From: Bradyrhizobium sp. LTSP885
GTDB taxonomy: Bacteria > Pseudomonadota > Alphaproteobacteria > Rhizobiales > Xanthobacteraceae
Direction of reading: 5' to 3'
Length of the DNA: 64,000 nucleotides
Assembly: GCF_000938305.1 (NCBI RefSeq)
Contig: NZ_JYMT01000004.1
Location: forward strand, 62,001-126,000
A program made the position numbers and the translations under genes. This document shows positions 1-8,926 of the stretch, one piece after another; within the stretch, counting starts at the first letter, position 1, and the number at the start of each line of letters is the position of its first letter. The notes beneath the pieces are model-generated. The model saw only the letters and a list, made by a program, of their open reading frames with translations, ran no database searches and had not been told where the DNA came from.

Positions 1-46
1 CAATTGCGAAGCCGACGCGGACGAGACGGACAGCAAGACTTGCCAT
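1..46 (-). CDS. Possible N-terminus of a divergent gene, cut by the window edge
   Basis: On the minus strand an ATG at 46 opens a frame reading MASLAVRLVRVGFAI and leaves the window still open. A hydrophobic, arginine-spaced start of this kind would suit a signal peptide or a first membrane segment, but only 15 codons are visible. It would be divergent from radA, with the LexA-type box at 115-129 lying between the two. The product cannot be named from this fragment. Confidence 0.3.
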   Translation of the reverse strand, partial: MASLAVRLVRVGFAI

Positions 47-114
47 TGACCTTCTTACCCAGGGATTTGCGCGGTCATCCGAATTCTTTGACGCAAGACG
101 GAAAACAAGCTAAA

Positions 115-129
115 GAACAAAATAAGAAC
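115..129. promoter_or_regulatory. LexA-type SOS box
   Basis: The sequence reads GAAC-N7-GAAC on the plus strand, which is GTTC-N7-GTTC on the minus strand. This matches the direct-repeat LexA operator of alphaproteobacteria exactly, with the A/T-rich spacer usual in rhizobial boxes. It ends 81 bp before the radA start codon and begins about 69 bp before the divergent ATG at 46, so either gene could be the SOS target. Confidence 0.6.
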
Positions 130-210
130 ATTCCAAGCCGCTACCCGTGATAGCACGGCGCGCCACTGGCGACGTCAATGACCAGCCGCCTCCTCTCAAG
201 TTGATTCCCC

Positions 211-1674
211 ATGGCCAAATCGACCCTCTCCTTTGTCTGCCAGAACTGCGGCGCGGCGTATAATCGCTGGCAGGGCAAGTGCGAGTCCTGCGGCGAGTGG
301 AATACGCTGGCCGAGGAGGACACCACGGGCGCGACTTCGATGCCGGTCTCGATCCGCTCCAAGCGCAAGGGGCGGACGTTCGCGCTCGAAAGCCTGACCG
401 GCAAAAGCCAGGATGCCCCGCGCACCTCCTCCGGCATGGCCGAGCTCGATCGCGTCACCGGCGGCGGCTTTGTGCGCGGCTCGGTGCTTTTGGTCGGCGG
501 CGACCCCGGCATCGGCAAATCGACGTTGCTGACCCAGGCCACCAGCATGATGGCGCGCGCCGGCCACCGCGCGGTCTATATCTCGGGCGAAGAGGCGGTA
601 GCGCAGGTGCGGCTCCGCGCCGAGCGGCTCGGGCTTGCGGATGCGCCGGTGCAGCTCGCGTCCGAGACCTCGGTTGAGGACATCATCTCGACGCTGTCGG
701 AAGGCGCCGTGCCGCGCCTGATCGTGATCGATTCGATCCAGACCATGTGGACCGATACGGTGGAGTCAGCACCGGGCACGGTGACGCAGGTCCGCGCCGC
801 GGCGCAGGCCCTCATTCGGTTTGCCAAGAAATCCGGCGCTACCATCATCCTGGTCGGGCATGTGACAAAAGACGGCCAGATCGCCGGCCCCCGCGTGGTC
901 GAACACATGGTCGATGCGGTGCTGTCGTTCGAGGGCGAAGGCTCGCAGCAATTCCGGATCCTGCGCGCGGCGAAGAACCGCTTTGGCGCCACCGATGAGA
1001 TCGGCGTGTTCGAGATGACGGGGCTCGGCCTGCGCGAAGTCACCAACCCTTCCGAATTGTTCCTGTCTGAACGCGATCTCGGCAGCCCCGGCACGGCGGT
1101 GTTTGCCGGTATCGAGGGCACCCGTCCCGTGCTGGTCGAATTGCAGGCACTGGTGGCGCCGACCTCGCTCGGCACGCCCCGCCGCGCCGTGGTCGGTTGG
1201 GATCCGAGCAGGCTGTCGATGGTGCTGGCGGTACTGGAGGCCCATTGCGGGGTCAAACTCTCAGGCCACGACGTCTATTTCAACGTCGCCGGCGGGCTGC
1301 GCATCCAGGAGCCAGCCGCGGACATGGCGGCGGCCGCGGCGCTGGTGTCGTCGCTGGTGAACGCACCGTTGCCGACGGACGCGGTCTATTTCGGCGAGAT
1401 TTCGCTGTCCGGCGCGGTTCGCCCGGTGGCGCAGACTTCCGCGCGGCTGAAGGAGGCCGCCAAGCTCGGCTTCGGCCGCGCCATCCTGCCCGAATCGGCC
1501 CGTGGCGACGTCGGCGGCGACGCCGGGCTGACCCTCAACAGCGTCGGCAATCTGACCACTTTGGTCGCCGAAATCGCTGCGCTTGGGACGCCCCGGGGCC
1601 GGGCCGCCCAGCGAGACCCTGAAGCGGCTGAGAAAAATGCCACACCGGCCCGATTCCGTCGCGAGACCAGCTAA
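211..1674 (+). CDS. radA: DNA repair protein RadA
   Basis: A RecA-like ATPase that drives branch migration of recombination intermediates. The 487-residue product has all the family landmarks: an N-terminal C4 zinc finger (C10, C13, C24, C27), Walker A GGDPGIGKST at about 96-105, Walker B IVIDS at about 171-175, the RadA-specific KNRFG motif at about 255-259, and a C-terminal Lon-like domain. The length is slightly above the usual 450-460 because of a charged C-terminal tail. The ATG at 211 directly precedes the conserved zinc finger. It lies in the same direction as cvpA and purF, the common rhizobial order. A LexA-type box sits upstream. Confidence 0.97.
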   Translation: MAKSTLSFVCQNCGAAYNRWQGKCESCGEWNTLAEEDTTGATSMPVSIRSKRKGRTFALESLTGKSQDAPRTSSGMAELDRVTGGGFVRGSVLLVGGDPGIGKSTLLTQATSMMARAGHRAVYISGEEAVAQVRLRAERLGLADAPVQLASETSVEDIISTLSEGAVPRLIVIDSIQTMWTDTVESAPGTVTQVRAAAQALIRFAKKSGATIILVGHVTKDGQIAGPRVVEHMVDAVLSFEGEGSQQFRILRAAKNRFGATDEIGVFEMTGLGLREVTNPSELFLSERDLGSPGTAVFAGIEGTRPVLVELQALVAPTSLGTPRRAVVGWDPSRLSMVLAVLEAHCGVKLSGHDVYFNVAGGLRIQEPAADMAAAAALVSSLVNAPLPTDAVYFGEISLSGAVRPVAQTSARLKEAAKLGFGRAILPESARGDVGGDAGLTLNSVGNLTTLVAEIAALGTPRGRAAQRDPEAAEKNATPARFRRETS

Positions 1675-1863
1675 AGCGGCGTGACGTATCAGCCCTCCGC
1701 CGCTATACATCCGGCGCGCGGGAAAGGTTGCCGACCGGCCTTGCCGGATGGGCCCGATCCCCCTCAGTTAGGACGGCACCGAGTTTGCCGATTCGCGAGT
1801 GCTTTTAGACAGCGTGCTCAGAAAACAGCGTACCCAGAACGTACCAGCGGACCTGACCAGCCG

Positions 1864-2493
1864 ATGCCGATAACGATACTTGATCTCGTCCTGCTCGGGG
1901 TGATGCTGATCTCGGGCCTGCTTGCCATGGTGCGCGGCTTCATGCGCGAGATCCTGTCGATCGCGGCCTGGGGCGCCGCGGCGCTGGTCACGCTGTATGC
2001 TTTCTCGAAGCTGCTGCCGACTGCCAAGACTTACTTCAATAACGACACGATCGCGGCGGCGGTCGTGGTGGCCGGCGTCTTCATCGGCACGCTGATCGTT
2101 GTCTCCATCATCACGGTGCGGATCTCCGACATGATCCTGGATTCCCGGATCGGCGCGCTCGACCGCACCCTGGGCTTCCTGTTCGGCCTCGCCCGCGGCC
2201 TGCTGATCGTGGTCGTGGCGTTCATGTTCTTCACCTGGCTGGTTCCGGACAAGCAGCGGCCCGACTGGGTCACGGGTGCGAAGTCCCGGGTGGTGCTGCA
2301 GGGAACCGGGGATTGGCTGATGGCGCTCTTGCCTGACGACCCCGAGAACACCATCTTAAAGAAATTCAAAAAGAATAAGCCAGATGATGATTCTGCTGAT
2401 ACCGATCAGGCGGCGCCTGCGTCGGGCGACGGCTATACCAAACCTGCCCGCGACAGCCTTAAAAAGCTGATCGAGAAACCCGCGGGCCAGTGA
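1864..2493 (+). CDS. cvpA: CvpA family inner-membrane protein
   Basis: A colicin V production-type membrane protein of 209 residues. Four hydrophobic segments are visible in the first 130 or so residues (opening MPITILDLVLLGVMLISGLL, then around the Arg-rich GFMREI loop), followed by a charged, Asp/Lys-rich cytoplasmic tail. The reading frame stays open upstream to 1681, but that part (VTYQPSAAIHPARG...) does not look like protein, and CvpA proteins begin just before the first membrane helix, so the ATG at 1864 is chosen. CvpA commonly sits directly upstream of purF, as here, with a 40-bp gap. Its exact biochemical role is not established. Confidence 0.9.
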   Translation: MPITILDLVLLGVMLISGLLAMVRGFMREILSIAAWGAAALVTLYAFSKLLPTAKTYFNNDTIAAAVVVAGVFIGTLIVVSIITVRISDMILDSRIGALDRTLGFLFGLARGLLIVVVAFMFFTWLVPDKQRPDWVTGAKSRVVLQGTGDWLMALLPDDPENTILKKFKKNKPDDDSADTDQAAPASGDGYTKPARDSLKKLIEKPAGQ

Positions 2494-2533
2494 CTTTGGG
2501 TCTGGACCAACTCCGGGGCCCTAACGAGAGGCG

Positions 2534-4090
2534 ATGAACGAGATGCAAACCAGTTCAGATCACGCCGACCAACAGGACCTCGACCTCGGCCCGATCGAAT
2601 TGCGGGATGATCTCCGACACCGCGACCTGAACCCTGACCTGGACCTCGATCTGGATGACGACACGCTCCGCGAGGAATGCGGCGTGTTCGGCATCTTCGA
2701 CCATTCCGAAGCTGCCGCGATCACGGCGCTCGGCCTGCACGCCCTTCAGCACCGCGGCCAGGAAGCCGCCGGTATCGTCTCCTTCGATGGCAGCCGCTTC
2801 CACTCCGAGCGCCGCCTCGGCCTGGTCGGCGACACCTTCTCCCGCCGCGAGGTGATCGAGCGCCTGCCCGGCACTGCCGCGGTCGGCCATGTCCGCTACT
2901 CCACGACCGGCGCGACCATCCTGCGCAACGTGCAGCCGCTGTTCGCCGAGCTCAATGCCGGCGGTTTCGCGGTCGGCCATAACGGCAACCTCTCCAACGG
3001 CCTGACCTTGCGCCGCGAGCTCGTCAAGGGCGGCGCGATGATGCAGTCGACCTCCGACACCGAGGTGATCCTGCATCTGGTGGCGCAGTCCAAGCGCTCC
3101 CGTTTCATCGACCGCTTCATCGAGGCGCTGCGCGCGATCGAAGGCGCCTATGCGCTGGTGGCGCTGACCAACAAGAAGCTGGTCGGCGCGCGCGATCCGC
3201 TCGGCATCCGGCCCTTGGTGCTCGGCGATCTCGACGGCCGCCCGATCCTGACCTCGGAGACCTGCGCGCTCGACATGATCGGCGCCAAGTATGTCCGGGA
3301 CATCGAGCCCGGCGAGATCATCGTGTTCGACGAGACCGGCGCGCACAGCCACAAGCCGTTCCCGCCAATGCCGCCGCGGCCCTGCATTTTCGAATACATC
3401 TATTTCTCGCGGCCGGATTCCATCGTCGGCGGCCGCGCGGTCTATGACGTGCGGAAAGCCTTCGGCGCGCAGCTCGCGCGCGAGAGCCATCCCGAGGTCG
3501 ATGTCGTGGTGCCGGTGCCGGATTCCGGCGTGCCCGCCGCGGTCGGCTACAGCCAGTTCTCCGGCGTGCCGTTCGAGCTCGGCATCATCAGAAATCACTA
3601 TGTCGGCCGGACCTTCATCCAGCCGACCCAGAGCGTGCGCGAGCTCGGCGTGCGGATGAAGCATTCGGCCAACCGCGCCGCGATCGAAGGCAAGCGGATC
3701 ATCCTGATCGACGACTCACTGGTGCGCGGCACCACGTCGATGAAGATCGTGCGCATGATGCGCGACGCCGGCGCCCGCGAGGTGCACTTCCGTCTCGCCT
3801 CGCCGCCGATCCTCTATCCCGACTATTACGGCATCGACCTGCCCGACCGCGGCGGCCTCTTGGCCGCGACGCATACGGTCGAGGAGATGCGCGAGATCAT
3901 CGGCGCGGATTCACTCGCCTTCCTGTCGATCGACGGCATGTACCGCGCGATGGGCTATCCCGGCCGCGATCCGGCGAATCCGAAATTCGCCGACCATTGC
4001 TTCACCGGCGCCTACCCGACCCACCTCACCGACCAGAGCGAGAGCGAACCGCAGCCGCGGCAATTGTCGCTGCTGGCGGAGGCAAGCTGA
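2534..4090 (+). CDS. purF: Amidophosphoribosyltransferase PurF
   Basis: Catalyses the first committed step of purine synthesis, converting PRPP and glutamine to phosphoribosylamine. The N-terminal Ntn glutaminase domain begins at EECGVFGIF; the catalytic nucleophile is C49, so 48 residues, rich in Asp and Leu, must be removed or form an extended propeptide. The C-terminal phosphoribosyltransferase domain carries the PRPP loop IILIDDSLVRGTT at about 388-401. The start ATG has a GAGAGG ribosome site at a sensible distance. The 518-residue length is typical for rhizobial PurF. The gene probably shares a transcript with cvpA. Confidence 0.97.
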   Translation: MNEMQTSSDHADQQDLDLGPIELRDDLRHRDLNPDLDLDLDDDTLREECGVFGIFDHSEAAAITALGLHALQHRGQEAAGIVSFDGSRFHSERRLGLVGDTFSRREVIERLPGTAAVGHVRYSTTGATILRNVQPLFAELNAGGFAVGHNGNLSNGLTLRRELVKGGAMMQSTSDTEVILHLVAQSKRSRFIDRFIEALRAIEGAYALVALTNKKLVGARDPLGIRPLVLGDLDGRPILTSETCALDMIGAKYVRDIEPGEIIVFDETGAHSHKPFPPMPPRPCIFEYIYFSRPDSIVGGRAVYDVRKAFGAQLARESHPEVDVVVPVPDSGVPAAVGYSQFSGVPFELGIIRNHYVGRTFIQPTQSVRELGVRMKHSANRAAIEGKRIILIDDSLVRGTTSMKIVRMMRDAGAREVHFRLASPPILYPDYYGIDLPDRGGLLAATHTVEEMREIIGADSLAFLSIDGMYRAMGYPGRDPANPKFADHCFTGAYPTHLTDQSESEPQPRQLSLLAEAS

Positions 4091-4097
4091 GGCGAAG

Positions 4098-4230
4098 CGT
4101 CATCCCGGGGCGCGCGAAGCGCGAACCTCAGATGCGCAATTGCGCATCGGGGGATCTCGAAGTTGTTTTACCCTCGAGTCCCAAATCTCGAGATTCCGGG
4201 TCTGGCCCTGCGGGCCATCCCGGAATGACG
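4098..4230. repeat. Palindromic intergenic repeat, family A (copy 1)
   Basis: Bounded by CGTCATCCCGG on the left and CCGGAATGACG on the right, with internal short palindromes such as GATGCGCAATTGCGCATC and TCTCGAGA. The same modules, partly rearranged, recur at 11286-11386. It lies between purF and an SDR gene and contains no gene. Confidence 0.8.
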
Positions 4231-4243
4231 GTGCCTTTCTGTC

Positions 4244-4266
4244 ATGGCCGGGCTTGTCCCGGCCAT
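4244..4266. repeat. Perfect hairpin repeat
   Basis: ATGGCCGGG, a five-base loop, then CCCGGCCAT: a perfect 9-bp stem immediately upstream of the SDR gene. The motif is a familiar dispersed element of Bradyrhizobium intergenic regions. It could also act as a transcription terminator after purF, though no T-run follows. Confidence 0.7.
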
Positions 4267-4309
4267 GTCTGTCTGTAATACCCCGCCACAAAGACGCGGA
4301 CAGACAATC

Positions 4310-5050
4310 ATGACAAAACCCCTCGCCTCCCGTATCGCCCTCGTGACCGGCGCCTCGCGCGGCATCGGCTATGCCACTGCCGTCGCGCTCGCCAGGGCCG
4401 GCGCGCATGTCGTGGCGGTGGCGCGCACGCAGGGCGGGCTGGAAGAGCTCGACGACGAGATCCGCAAGGACGGCGGCAGCGCCACGCTGGTGCCGCTTAC
4501 CCTCACCGACTACGACGGCATCGCCCGGCTCGGCCTGGCGCTGCATGAGCGCCACGGCAAGCTCGACATCCTCGTCGGCAATGCCGGTGTTGCCGGCCCT
4601 TCCTCGCCGCTCGGCCATATCGAATTGAAGCCGTGGAACGACGTGTTCGCGGTCAACGTCACCGCGAACTTCCAGCTGATCCGCTGCATGGATCCTCTGC
4701 TGCGGCAGTCCGATTCCGGCCGCGCAGTGTTCGTCACCTCGGGTGCCGCCCACAAGGCCAATGCCTATCAGGGCCCCTACGCCGCCTCGAAGGCCGCGCT
4801 GGACGCGCTGGTGCGCTCCTGGGCCAACGAGACCGCCAACACCAAGCTGCGCGTCAATCTGTTCAGCCCCGGCCCGATCCGCACCAGGATGCGCGCCACG
4901 GTGTTTCCCGGCGAAGACCCGATGACGCTCGACACGCCCGATCAAGCCGCCGAATTCATCCTGCCGATGTGTTCGCCCGAATGGACCGAGACCGGCAAGC
5001 TCTACGATTACAAGGCGCGCACGCTGAAGAGTTTTCAGCCGCCGGCGTAA
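4310..5050 (+). CDS. SDR family NAD(P)-dependent oxidoreductase
   Basis: A classical short-chain dehydrogenase/reductase of 246 residues. The cofactor-binding TGASRGIG motif is at about 14-21, the NAG motif (GNAGVAG) near residue 90, and the catalytic YxxxK is Y157/K161 with an upstream serine in the VTSGAA strand. The frame is open from 4244, but the ATG at 4310 lies ten residues before the first beta strand and fits the family. The substrate cannot be told from sequence. It follows repeats and precedes an IS element, so it appears to be a single-gene unit. Confidence 0.88.
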   Translation: MTKPLASRIALVTGASRGIGYATAVALARAGAHVVAVARTQGGLEELDDEIRKDGGSATLVPLTLTDYDGIARLGLALHERHGKLDILVGNAGVAGPSSPLGHIELKPWNDVFAVNVTANFQLIRCMDPLLRQSDSGRAVFVTSGAAHKANAYQGPYAASKAALDALVRSWANETANTKLRVNLFSPGPIRTRMRATVFPGEDPMTLDTPDQAAEFILPMCSPEWTETGKLYDYKARTLKSFQPPA

Positions 5051-5078
5051 GGCATCACGGGCGAGCCACGCCCTCGCT

Positions 5079-5167
5079 TGTCATCCCCGCGAATGCGGGG
5101 ATCCAGTATTCCAGAGGCGATTGCGATTGAATCGAGAAGCCGCGGCATACTGGATCGCCCGGTCGAG
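5079..5167. repeat. Palindromic repeat, family B, left part interrupted by an IS
   Basis: Contains CCAGTATTCCAGAG and the AGCCGCGGCATACTGGAT block seen in the uninterrupted copy at 20920-21027. Its right arm (CCGGGCGATGACA) is found beyond the IS element at 6442-6456. Rejoining the two halves at TCGAG restores a perfect CGCCCGG-TCGAG-CCGGGCG stem. Confidence 0.8.
5163..5167. repeat. Target-site duplication, left copy
   Basis: TCGAG directly precedes the left terminus of the IS element and is repeated at 6437-6441 after the right terminus. A 5-bp duplication lies within the range reported for IS481-family insertions. Confidence 0.85.
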
Positions 5168-6436
5168 TGTTTAGCCCGGACAGATCACTGACGGGTGTTC
5201 GGAGACATAGCTGACACATCAACATTGGCTGGATTGGTCCGATTCGGGAGGCCGTCCATGCCGTGGAGTGAGGTGTCAGTAATGGATCAGCGCCATGAGT
5301 TCGTGCGGCTGGCTTTGCAGGAAGGCGCCAACCGGCGCGAGCTGTGCCGACGGTTCAACATCAGCCCTGACGTCGGCTACAAATGGCTGCGGCGCTGGCA
5401 GGCTGGCGATCGGGAGCTGGCCGATCGTTCCCGGCGCCCTCATGTGATGCCCAAGCGTAGTGAGGCTGTGGTCGAGACGCAGGTTCTGACCGTGCGCGAC
5501 AAGCATCCGGCCTGGGGCGCGCGCAAGATCGCCCACTGCCTGAAGCGGGATGGCCAGACGGTGCCTGTGCCATCGACGGTGCACCGGATCCTGTGCCGGA
5601 ACGGCCGGGTCAAACCGAGCGAGAACGCGCCGCCAAATCCAGGGCACCGCTTCGAGAAGGAAGCTCCCAATCTGCTGTGGCAGATGGACTTCAAAGGCCA
5701 CATGCCGCTCGCCAACGGGACACGGTGCCATCCGCTAACGATCGTCGACGATCACTCGCGCTATGTCCTATGCCTGAAGGCCTGCGCTGACGAGCAGCGT
5801 ATCACCGTGCAGGATCACCTGACGACGACGTTCCGCTGCTATGGTTTGCCGGAGGCCTTCTACACCGACAACGGCTCACCCTGGGGCGATACGTCCGGCA
5901 TTCGCTGGACCGGATTGAAGGTGTGGCTGCTCAAGCTTGGTGTCAGGGTGGTGCATGCCAGGCCATGTCACCCACAGGCCCGCGGCAAGAACGAACGCTT
6001 CCATCGCACTCTGAAGGCTGAAGTCTTTGCGATGCGTCGCTTCCGCACTCTCCCGGAAGTCCAACGCGCCTTAGATGCTTGGCGGCCGGTCTATAATCTG
6101 GAGCGTCCTCACCAGGGCCTCGATATGCACGTTCCCGCCGATCGCTTCCGACCGAGTGCCCGTGCCATGCCGGCCCGCGTCCCGAACGTCGAGTACGACA
6201 GCGGCGAGATCGTACGCAGGGTCTCGTCGACAAGACCCTACATCTCCTTCAAGGGACGCTTCTGGAAAGTTCCCCAGGCCTTTGCACGCGAACGGCTTGC
6301 CATCAGGCCGCTGGATCGTGACGGCCATTACGGCATCTTCTTCGCCAGCTGGCAGGTCGCATCAATCGACTTGACCAACAACCAACCTGTCAGTGATGTG
6401 TCCGAACAGGTGTCAGCCATGTCTCCGGACTAAACA
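5168..6436 (+). mobile_element. Complete IS481-family insertion sequence (1269 bp)
   Basis: The element has TGT...ACA ends. The left end TGTTTAGCCCGGA and the right end, read in reverse as TGTTTAGTCCGGA, form imperfect terminal inverted repeats that continue as scattered matches (GTTCGGAGACAT against GTTCGGACACAT; AGCTGACA against GGCTGACA). It encodes one intact DDE transposase and is flanked by TCGAG duplications. The intact ORF, ends and duplication suggest a fairly recent insertion. Confidence 0.92.
5258..6433 (+). CDS. IS481-family DDE transposase
   Basis: 391 residues. An N-terminal helix-turn-helix (about residues 25-48, RELCRRFNISPDVGYKWLRRW) precedes an rve-type integrase core. The acidic triad reads as D144 in LLWQMDFKGH, D204 in FYTDNGSPWG and E246 in ARGKNERFHR. 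A GGGAGG ribosome site precedes the ATG at 5258; the frame extends upstream to a GTG at 5195 without added conserved sequence. The stop codon lies inside the right inverted repeat, typical of compact IS elements. No frameshift or internal stop is seen, so it should be active. Confidence 0.93.
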   Translation: MPWSEVSVMDQRHEFVRLALQEGANRRELCRRFNISPDVGYKWLRRWQAGDRELADRSRRPHVMPKRSEAVVETQVLTVRDKHPAWGARKIAHCLKRDGQTVPVPSTVHRILCRNGRVKPSENAPPNPGHRFEKEAPNLLWQMDFKGHMPLANGTRCHPLTIVDDHSRYVLCLKACADEQRITVQDHLTTTFRCYGLPEAFYTDNGSPWGDTSGIRWTGLKVWLLKLGVRVVHARPCHPQARGKNERFHRTLKAEVFAMRRFRTLPEVQRALDAWRPVYNLERPHQGLDMHVPADRFRPSARAMPARVPNVEYDSGEIVRRVSSTRPYISFKGRFWKVPQAFARERLAIRPLDRDGHYGIFFASWQVASIDLTNNQPVSDVSEQVSAMSPD

Positions 6437-6441
6437 TCGAG
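6437..6441. repeat. Target-site duplication, right copy
   Basis: TCGAG repeats the five bases at 5163-5167. The family-B repeat resumes immediately afterwards. Confidence 0.85.
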
Positions 6442-6567
6442 CCGGGCGATGACACCATTTTTTACGCCTCCACTTTGCGTTCCACACAATTGACTCGACC
6501 CCCGCCCCACGATTGACTGCCCCTCCCCAGCGGGACAACCGCCAAGAAAAATGACGGGAGACACCCA

Positions 6568-7707
6568 ATGACGCCGACATTCAATCGTGCGCGCTCCACT
6601 CTGTCCGGATTGATTTTCTCCGCCTGCGTCGCATCGGCAGCCTTGCTTGGCGCGCACGCGCCGGCACAAGCCGGCGAAATTCCGACCTTCGCCGTCGACC
6701 CGTCATGGCCGAAACCGCTGCCGAACAACTGGATCCTCGGCCAGGTCGGCGGCATCACGGTGGATTGGCAGGGCCATATCTGGATGATCCATCGGCCGCG
6801 CTCGCTGACCGATGACGAGAAAGGTGCAGCGCTCAATCCGCCGCGCTCGAAATGCTGCATCTCGGCACCGCCGGTGCTCGAATTCGATGTCGACGGCAAT
6901 CTGTTGCGCGCCTGGGGCGGCCCGGGCGATGGTTATGAATGGGTCGGTCGCGAGCATGGCATCGAGGTCGACGAGCGCGGCTTCGTCTGGATCGGCGGCA
7001 ACGCCGACAACGACAACGCGATCCTGAAGTTCACGCTCGACGGCAAGTTCGTCTCGCAGATCGGCACCATCGCGCCGAGCAAGGGCTCCAGCGACACCAC
7101 CCAGCTCGGCAAGCCCGCCGAGACCGCCGTCGACAAGGAGGCGAATGAAATCTACGTCGCCGACGGCTACGGCAATCACCGCGTCATCGTGTTCGACGCC
7201 ACCACCGGCGCCTACAAACGCCACTGGGGCGCCTATGGCAACAGGCCCAGTGACGACAAGCAGCCGCCCTACGATCCCAAGGCGCCCGTGTCGCAGCAAT
7301 TCGGCAATCCCGTGCACTGCGTGAAGATTGCCAATGACGGGCTGGTCTATGTCTGCGATCGCATCAACGACCGCATCCAGGTGTTCAAAAAGGACGGCAG
7401 CTTCGTGAAGGAGTTCTTCTACGAGAAGAACACGCTCGGCAACGGCGCGGTCTGGGACCTCGCGCTGTGGCCCGATCCGAAGCAGACCTATCTCTTAAGC
7501 GCCGACGGTGAGAACAACGAGATCCGCATCATCAGACGCGACGACGGCACCGTGGTCGGCAGCTTTGGCCGCAACGGGCGCAACGCCGGGCAATTCCACT
7601 GGGTGCACGCGATGGCGGTCGACGCCAAGGGCAACGTCTACACCGCCGAAGTCGACACCGGAAAGCGCATCCAGAAGTTCACGCTGACGTCGGATGCGCT
7701 GCGATAA
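6568..7707 (+). CDS. Secreted NHL-repeat beta-propeller protein
   Basis: 379 residues with a signal peptide (hydrophobic segment followed by AHAPAQA-GE, cleavage near residue 36) and then repeated strand patterns of the NHL type, such as GITVDWQGHIWMI, GIEVDERGFVWIGG, ETAVDKEANEIYVADGYGNHRVIVFD and AMAVDAKGNVYTAEV. It resembles peptidyl-alpha-hydroxyglycine alpha-amidating lyase-like NHL proteins of soil bacteria; the enzyme activity is not assured. A GGGAG ribosome site precedes the ATG. The gene starts 130 bp beyond the IS element, so its native promoter region may have been shortened. Confidence 0.8.
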   Translation: MTPTFNRARSTLSGLIFSACVASAALLGAHAPAQAGEIPTFAVDPSWPKPLPNNWILGQVGGITVDWQGHIWMIHRPRSLTDDEKGAALNPPRSKCCISAPPVLEFDVDGNLLRAWGGPGDGYEWVGREHGIEVDERGFVWIGGNADNDNAILKFTLDGKFVSQIGTIAPSKGSSDTTQLGKPAETAVDKEANEIYVADGYGNHRVIVFDATTGAYKRHWGAYGNRPSDDKQPPYDPKAPVSQQFGNPVHCVKIANDGLVYVCDRINDRIQVFKKDGSFVKEFFYEKNTLGNGAVWDLALWPDPKQTYLLSADGENNEIRIIRRDDGTVVGSFGRNGRNAGQFHWVHAMAVDAKGNVYTAEVDTGKRIQKFTLTSDALR

Positions 7708-7862
7708 GGCCGGTCGCACTCAGCCGGCGGCGTCTCCCATCGGCAACAGCGCCACTCAATCGATCGGCGGTGGCGCCCAGTCCAAGGCGGGTGACGCCCA
7801 GTCCAAGCCGATTTTCTGCAAAACTCTAAAACTACAGTCCAGATTCTTGCGAGGGCTGTACC

Positions 7863-8687
7863 ATGAGACTTGTTGTTGCGGCGTTGGCTGCAGTGCTTGG
7901 CGCCACCTCGGCCCTGGCGGCCGACCTTCCTGCGCCCGTCTACACGAAAGCGCCCGCTTACGTTGATCCCGGCTACAACTGGACCGGCTTCTATGTCGGC
8001 GGCAACATCGGTTACAGCTGGGGCCGGTCGAGCGACACCTCGAGCCTGAGCAATGGCGTCGGAACGGTGCTGTTCACGAGCGGCGGCAGCTCCAACCTGG
8101 ATGGCGTCGTCGGCGGCGGACAGATCGGCTACAATTGGCAGATGCAGAACTGGGTGTGGGGCCTCGAGGCCGACATCCAGGGCACCGACGAGAAGGGCAG
8201 CCGCGGATTTACCTGCGGCGTCTCGGTCTGCACGCCCCCGTTGGGCGGCTTCCTCGCGCTGGTCCTCCCAGGCCCGGCCGTTCCCGTGACATTGAATCAA
8301 AAAATCGACTGGTTCGGAACGGTTCGCGGCCGCGTCGGCGTTCTGGCGACACCGAGGCTCCTGCTCTACGTCACCGGTGGTCTCGCCTATGGCGAAGTCG
8401 CATCAAACGGCACGATCGGCGCTGCGCTGACGCCGTTCTCCGCGACCGACACCAAGGCCGGCTACACGGTCGGTGTCGGCATCGAAGGCGCGATCGGCGG
8501 CAACTGGACGGCCAAGCTCGAATATCTCTATGTCGACCTCGGCCGGGTCTCCGGCACGTTCGCGACCACGATTCCAGCGCTCGGCGGCGGCACGCTTTCC
8601 AGCAACTATAGTTCGCGCATCACCGACAATGTTCTGCGGGTCGGCTTGAACTACAAGTTCAGCGGACCGGTGGTCGCGAAGTACTGA
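7863..8687 (+). CDS. Outer-membrane beta-barrel porin, Omp25/31-like
   Basis: 274 residues. Signal peptide to about residue 20 (SALA-ADLPAPVYTK), then the typical YNWTGFYVGGNIGYSWG opening, alternating amphipathic strands with glycine/tyrosine turns, and a C-terminal strand (NVLRVGLNYKFSG) suited to BAM recognition. This is the small eight-stranded barrel family abundant in Bradyrhizobium. A GAGGG ribosome site precedes the start. A second member lies at 12107-12820. Confidence 0.88.
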   Translation: MRLVVAALAAVLGATSALAADLPAPVYTKAPAYVDPGYNWTGFYVGGNIGYSWGRSSDTSSLSNGVGTVLFTSGGSSNLDGVVGGGQIGYNWQMQNWVWGLEADIQGTDEKGSRGFTCGVSVCTPPLGGFLALVLPGPAVPVTLNQKIDWFGTVRGRVGVLATPRLLLYVTGGLAYGEVASNGTIGAALTPFSATDTKAGYTVGVGIEGAIGGNWTAKLEYLYVDLGRVSGTFATTIPALGGGTLSSNYSSRITDNVLRVGLNYKFSGPVVAKY

Positions 8688-8926
8688 TGTGTCCGTCAGC
8701 TGCAGCGTGATCGCGCGGCGGCTTTCCTTCCGCTGACGTCATCACGACAGCGGCAGAACGCATCCTGCGCAGCGCGTTTGCAATCGCGCCGTGCAAGCGC
8801 GCTCGTCTTCATTTTCGCTTCGCATTAAATTTTGGAAAGCTCGCTGTCCGCCGTTCGCTATTCGAACCGCACTCTGCAACCATGCGACAAATCCGCGCTG
8901 GATGACCAGTGACCGGATTGGAGAGC

